From Deltaproteobacteria bacterium (GTDB taxonomy: Bacteria > Desulfobacterota > Desulfobaccia > Desulfobaccales > Desulfobaccaceae): a stretch of 8,971 nucleotides of DNA. Location: assembly GCA_016874895.1 (NCBI GenBank), contig VGSX01000131.1, positions 1 to 8,971 of the forward strand, read 5' to 3'. The notes below the pieces were generated by a model, which worked only from the letters and a program-made list of their open reading frames with translations, made no database searches and was not told the origin of the DNA. Each line of letters starts with the position of its first letter. Positions within the stretch are counted from its first letter, which is position 1. Of the stretch, positions 5,406 through 8,971 are shown one piece after another. The translations under genes and the position numbers were made by a program.

Positions 5406-7955
5406 ATGAATTATCTCCGCAAGGCCTGGCAGCGGCTTACCGGCGCCGGGGCAGCAGACCAGGATAAAACCGGCTTAGAAAAAAAATATGCCCACTTTCA
5501 AAAACTCCTGCAGGCCAATAACCAGGTCTTGGCCCTCATGGCGGATATGGGAGAAAAACTCTCCGGGGATTATCTTTTTGATTTCGAATACATCCGCGCT
5601 ACCATGCAAAAACTTTTCCAGGAAACAGAGGCCTTGACACACGCACTCATCGGCCTGGGGGGGGAGCGCTATCAAGACCTGGTGGACGCCTGCCACAGGA
5701 TAAAAGAGGATATTGAAACTGTTTTGGGAAGCCGCCGGGAAATTCCCCAAGCCCCGCCGGTTCTTTTTTTTGATGCCCTGGATGCCAGTAAAGTTGACCT
5801 CGTGGGTGGCAAGAACGCCAATCTGGGGGAGATGCGGACACACACCCAGATTCCCGTCCCCAACGGCTTCGCCATCACCAGTTATGCCTACAAGATTTTT
5901 CTGGATTATAACAATCTCACCCAACAAATCACTGATAAGATCGGTTCCTGGCGGATGGATGACCTGGATAGCCTGGGCCGGGTTAGCGAGGAGTTAAAAG
6001 AGATCATCCGCGCCGCCCAGATGCCGCCAGAACTAAAAACCGCCATGCAGGAAGCCTACGATCGCCTCGCCGCCTCTGAAAAACAGCTACCCTTCCTGGC
6101 AGTACGCTCCAGCGCCATCGGCGAGGACCTGAGCTTCACCTTCGCCGGACAGTACGCTACCTACCTTAATGTCCCGGCAACAGAACTCGCGGCCAGCTAC
6201 AAGAAGATCGTGGCCAGCCTGTTTACCGCCCGAGCCTTGTATTATTATAAAAATAAGGGATTTAAAGAAGAAGAGATGGCCATGGGGGTGGTGGTCATGC
6301 CCATGATCAGCGCCCAGGCCAGCGGGGTGCTGTTCAGCCGTCATCCCGAAGACAATCAGGGGAATACCGCTCTCATTAACGCCGTCTGGGGGCTGGGGAA
6401 ATATGCCGTAGCCGGCACCATCGAACCTGATCAGTATATCGTCTCCCGGCAGCCTCTGGGACAGGTTGTGGAACAGCAGATACCTGTCAAACGGGTCATG
6501 CTGCGCTCCCAGAAGCACGGCGGGGTAGCAGAACTGCCGGTGCCCGAAGACATGCAAACACGGCCCTGCCTGCAGCAACACCAGATAACGGAACTCATGG
6601 GCTACGCCCTAAGGCTGGAAAATCACTTCCAGAAACCCCAGGATATCGAATGGGCCCTGGACGACCAGGACCGGATCTGGATCCTCCAAACCCGGCCCTT
6701 GAAAATCTCCACCAGAAAAAGCACCGCACCCCGCTCCAGGCCTCCCCAAGGCCACCCCATCCTCCTGGATAAGGGCACGGTGGCATTTCGAGGCGTTGGG
6801 GCCGGACCAGTTGTCCTGGTGCGCCGGGACGAGGACCTAATCGATTTCCCCGCCGGGGGAGTATTGGTATCCCGGCAGCCCTCCCCCAGTTACGTAACGG
6901 TGATGCATCTCACCGCCGCCATCGTCACCGATGTGGGCAGCATCACCGGCCACATGGCCCTGCTGGCCCGGGAATTTAAGGTTCCCACCATTCTCAATAC
7001 AGGCATCGCCACACAGGTCCTCACCCCCGGCCAGGAGATCACCGTGGACGCCGATTTCGGCAACGTTTATCAGGGAATCGTTCCCGAACTGCTCAGAGAG
7101 AAAATCGCCGATGCCGACGAACTGGCGGAAACCCCGGTCTTTAAGACCTTAAAAGCCGTCCTGCAAAAAATCACCCCCCTGCATCTCCTCGACCCCAAGG
7201 CCGACACCTTTGCTCCGGCTTATTGCCGCACCATACATGATATCGTGCGCTATGCCCACGAATACGGTATGCGGGAGATGTTTAAACTACGGGAGCACGG
7301 CGTCTCCGGCGAGGCCCTGCTGCTCGTTTCCGAACTGCCCTTCAAGGTTAACATGGTTGATCTGGGAGGCGGCTTGCACACCAAAGTAAAGGGCAAGGCA
7401 ACTCCCGATCAGATCCTCTCCGTCCCTTTCAAGGCCTTCTGGGAGGGAGTCTCGGCCATGCGCTGGCCCCAGGGCAAACCGGATAACGTCAAAAGTATCA
7501 GCTCAGTCTTTGTCAAAACCGAAGAGCAGGTGGCCCAGGGGGAGAATCCTTACCGCGATGAGAGTTACGTCCTTATTTCCGAAAATTACATGAATTTCAG
7601 CATTCATCTGGGCTACCACTTTTCCAACGTCGAGGCCTATGTCAGTGATCAGGTGAATGACAATTATCTCACCTTCCACTTTCATGGGGGCGGTTCAACT
7701 CCCGAACGGCGGGAGCGCCGGGTCCGTCTCATCGAGGCCATCATTGACCGCATCGACCTGCGCTATCAACGCACCGGCGATGTCATCGAGGCCAAACTGT
7801 CCAAGTATCCCGCCCCGGAAATGCTCAACCGCCTGACGGTCATGGGAAAATTGACCACCTATACCAAACAGTTGGACATGGTCCTCTTTTCCGAAGGCAT
7901 CGTGGACTGGTATATCAAAGAATTTTTAAGAGAACACGTGGACGCCAAAACCTGA
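5406..7955 (+). CDS. PEP synthase/PPDK-like protein, atypical C-terminal domain
   Basis: This 849-residue protein has the two phosphotransfer modules of PEP synthase and pyruvate phosphate dikinase but not the third. Residues 1-115 are a mostly helical extension. The ATP-grasp domain (about 120-432) shows VGGKNANLGEM, VRSSAIGEDLSFTFAGQY, ASGVLFSRHP, DIEWALDD and IWILQTRP. The swivel phosphohistidine domain (about 455-558) carries TDVGSITGHMALLAREF; His516 (codon 6951-6953) matches the catalytic His of the family's T-S/C-H-A motif, here as T-G-H-M. In PEP synthase a long PEP/pyruvate-binding barrel should follow. Instead, about 575-849 is a different, mixed region (NMVDLGGG, NYMNFSIHLGYHFSNVEAY, YLTFHFHGGGSTPERRERR) without barrel signature motifs. 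It probably makes phosphohistidine from ATP, but the acceptor is unknown. A good ribosome site (GAGGAAGG, 5396-5403) precedes ATG 5406. It is likely regulated by, or works with, the upstream kinase and receiver. I would not call it ppsA. Confidence 0.85.
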   Translation: MNYLRKAWQRLTGAGAADQDKTGLEKKYAHFQKLLQANNQVLALMADMGEKLSGDYLFDFEYIRATMQKLFQETEALTHALIGLGGERYQDLVDACHRIKEDIETVLGSRREIPQAPPVLFFDALDASKVDLVGGKNANLGEMRTHTQIPVPNGFAITSYAYKIFLDYNNLTQQITDKIGSWRMDDLDSLGRVSEELKEIIRAAQMPPELKTAMQEAYDRLAASEKQLPFLAVRSSAIGEDLSFTFAGQYATYLNVPATELAASYKKIVASLFTARALYYYKNKGFKEEEMAMGVVVMPMISAQASGVLFSRHPEDNQGNTALINAVWGLGKYAVAGTIEPDQYIVSRQPLGQVVEQQIPVKRVMLRSQKHGGVAELPVPEDMQTRPCLQQHQITELMGYALRLENHFQKPQDIEWALDDQDRIWILQTRPLKISTRKSTAPRSRPPQGHPILLDKGTVAFRGVGAGPVVLVRRDEDLIDFPAGGVLVSRQPSPSYVTVMHLTAAIVTDVGSITGHMALLAREFKVPTILNTGIATQVLTPGQEITVDADFGNVYQGIVPELLREKIADADELAETPVFKTLKAVLQKITPLHLLDPKADTFAPAYCRTIHDIVRYAHEYGMREMFKLREHGVSGEALLLVSELPFKVNMVDLGGGLHTKVKGKATPDQILSVPFKAFWEGVSAMRWPQGKPDNVKSISSVFVKTEEQVAQGENPYRDESYVLISENYMNFSIHLGYHFSNVEAYVSDQVNDNYLTFHFHGGGSTPERRERRVRLIEAIIDRIDLRYQRTGDVIEAKLSKYPAPEMLNRLTVMGKLTTYTKQLDMVLFSEGIVDWYIKEFLREHVDAKT

Positions 7956-8030
7956 CCCTACCCGGGCCCCACTCGCCTCCCGAATCCCCCATCTTTGCCA
8001 GCCTGGTAATATAAACCAAACTCCCCTTGA

Positions 8031-8456
8031 TCAATATTTCCCCCAAGCGGCTCTCGAAAATACCCTCTTGCTCCCCACCAGTTCCACCGGTTCAGACAAG
8101 GCAGCAGCACCTTCACTCTCTGCAGCGCCCCCAATATTTATCTGGCCCACAGCCACCTCCCGGAGGAATCGCACGGCGTCCTGGTACTTGGTAAGCCTGA
8201 TGGCGGGTATGGCACTCCGCCGGGAATAGAGATGATAAAGCGCCATATCCATGGACAAAGACCTGATAATCTCGGGAACCGGGGAAAAAGGCGTCTGATA
8301 ACGGTTGGCCAAATACGAGTCAATCTCTGCATCAGCCTTGCGGATCATTTCGGCAACCACAACCGAATCCGGTGTGTTACCGGTATCGGCGCTTAGTTCA
8401 GCCAACTCAATTATGGGAATTATTGTCTTTAAATCATCCTGGCTACAATAAGGCAT
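8031..8456 (-). CDS. Mu gp36-like phage protein (DUF1320)
   Basis: This 141-residue protein matches the DUF1320 family, named after gp36 of phage Mu, whose members are encoded in phage head-tail morphogenesis modules. It shows the usual order of features: a short N-terminus MPYCSQDDLKT, an acidic variable loop, a helix ADAEIDSYLANRYQTPF (41-57) with P-x-P-x-x-I following, the helix MDMALYHLYSRR (69-80), then YQDAVRFLREVAVGQI and a C-terminal RVFSRAAW in place of the common R-x-FSRD. Length is normal for the family, and it appears complete. The start ATG (8454-8456) has a good ribosome site on the minus strand (GGAG at 8467-8464, 7 bases away). It is on the opposite strand to the three-gene operon and converges on it, 75 bases from its end, so it belongs to the phage-derived region on the right. 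There is no terminator-like hairpin in those 75 bases. Confidence 0.85.
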   Translation of the reverse strand: MPYCSQDDLKTIIPIIELAELSADTGNTPDSVVVAEMIRKADAEIDSYLANRYQTPFSPVPEIIRSLSMDMALYHLYSRRSAIPAIRLTKYQDAVRFLREVAVGQINIGGAAESEGAAALSEPVELVGSKRVFSRAAWGKY

Positions 8457-8502
8457 CTACTCTCTCCCCATAAGGAAACCATCATCATTATCACTGAAGA
8501 AA

Positions 8503-8576
8503 GGGAAGAGGCAAAAGGGAAGAGGGATAAGTTTAATTTTTTTTCATTCCCTCTTCCCTGTCTTTTCACTCTTCCC
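8503..8576. repeat. Purine/pyrimidine inverted repeat, possible terminator
   Basis: GGGAAGAGGGA (8517-8527) pairs perfectly with TCCCTCTTCCC (8548-8558); one more A-T pair outside makes 12 base pairs around a 20-base A/T-rich loop. A further GGGAAGAG (8503-8510) faces CTCTTCCC (8569-8576), so the whole is a longer imperfect palindrome made of two direct copies on each arm. On the minus strand the inner stem begins 7 bases after the TGA of the partial gene at 8566 and is followed by TTTT, so it could end transcription of that gene before the gp36-like gene. The repeated 'GGGAAGA' units also look like a drifting short tandem repeat, so the terminator role is an inference. Confidence 0.6.
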
Positions 8577-8971
8577 ATCCTGTTACCAAATAATTCTGAT
8601 TAGTCGTGTTCTCGTTTTCGATATAAATGGTATGGTCCACCAGGGGCACGAAGCTAAACGGCGCCGCCGCCCCGGTGGATTTAAACCCGGCTCCAGGGTA
8701 AGCGATATGAATGACCTGATTGTAGTTAGTCCCGTCATAGGAGTCGGCATATTTCAGGGTGTTGCCGTAGTCGGCATGGGCCAGGCCGTGCACCACCCGG
8801 GCCGTCAGGGGAGCTTTCAGGTCCAGATTTACTACCTGGAACCCGTTCAGGGCCCCCGAGGCCAGAGCCACAGGCACAACCCAACGCCAGCACCTGCCCC
8901 TCTGGTGAAACTTCTGGATATTCCCCGAGGCGTTATTCAGGATCATGCCCAGGTAACGGAAGTTGATCCCC
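8566..8971 (-). CDS. Unidentified protein, 3' part, probably phage-related
   Basis: The minus-strand frame is open from the right edge of the window to the TGA at 8566-8568 (about 134 codons visible), so the 5' end lies outside. An internal ATG at 8944-8946 is possible, but nine open codons before it (GINFRYLG and on) read as ordinary protein. The product has no membrane segment or catalytic motif that I recognise. It looks beta-rich, with alternating hydrophobic residues (FQVVNLDLKAPLTARVV, NQVIHIAYPG, HTIYIENENTT, NYLVTGWEE), as in small virion or tail components. It precedes the gp36-like gene on the same strand, so a phage structural role is plausible by position only. It is not recognisably the major capsid protein expected near gp36 in Mu. 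No function can be assigned. Confidence 0.65.
   Translation of the reverse strand, partial: GINFRYLGMILNNASGNIQKFHQRGRCWRWVVPVALASGALNGFQVVNLDLKAPLTARVVHGLAHADYGNTLKYADSYDGTNYNQVIHIAYPGAGFKSTGAAAPFSFVPLVDHTIYIENENTTNQNYLVTGWEE

Noticed and set aside
6087..6581. A 164-codon minus-strand open frame inside the dikinase-like gene.
   Set aside because: It is opposite conserved ATP-grasp codons and has no recognisable domain or ribosome site.
7956..8030. Possible terminator in the gap between the three-gene operon and the gp36-like gene.
   Set aside because: Apart from a short CCCGGGCCC stretch, I find no stem with a loop and T-run on either strand.

Overview
The window looks like a stretch of a chromosome or metagenome contig from a Desulfobacterota-type (former deltaproteobacterial) anaerobe. 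This is an inference from three things: the style of the signalling proteins (a dCache-PAS kinase, an NtrC-like receiver, a phosphoenolpyruvate-synthase-like protein in one operon), the moderately GC-rich sequence, and scattered 7-base tandem repeats. No rRNA, tRNA or taxonomic marker gene is present, so the assignment is weak.

Layout. Positions 1-2563 are a scrap-rich zone. It holds a PAS sensor fragment on the minus strand (73-600), cut at its N-terminal side by the last ~60 codons of an IS630-type transposase on the plus strand (about 603-791). Next comes an apparently intact NarX/DegS-type histidine kinase on the minus strand (874-1845, possibly from 1917) with no response regulator beside it, and then the C-terminal two thirds of a beta-carbonic anhydrase (about 2132-2563) that has lost half of its zinc site. 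A gap filled with heptamer repeats (about 2615-2703) leads to the main operon.

Positions 2705-7955 form a compact three-gene plus-strand operon: a membrane dCache-PAS-HisKA-HATPase kinase, a receiver-only response regulator overlapping it by 8 bases, and, 36 bases later, an 849-residue dikinase-like protein. That last protein has a helical N-terminal extension, a PPDK/PEP-synthase ATP-grasp domain and a phosphohistidine swivel domain. In place of the expected PEP/pyruvate-binding barrel it has a ~270-residue C-terminal region of a different kind. The arrangement suggests that an extracytoplasmic cue is relayed by His-Asp phosphotransfer and linked to a protein that itself carries phosphate on a histidine. 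This is the most interesting system in the window, and its acceptor substrate cannot be told from the sequence.

Positions 8031-8971 hold two minus-strand genes that converge on the operon: a Mu gp36-like (DUF1320) phage head-tail protein and the 3' part of an unidentified gene running off the right edge. They mark the end of a prophage, a prophage remnant or a gene-transfer-type particle cluster. A strong purine/pyrimidine inverted repeat lies between them.
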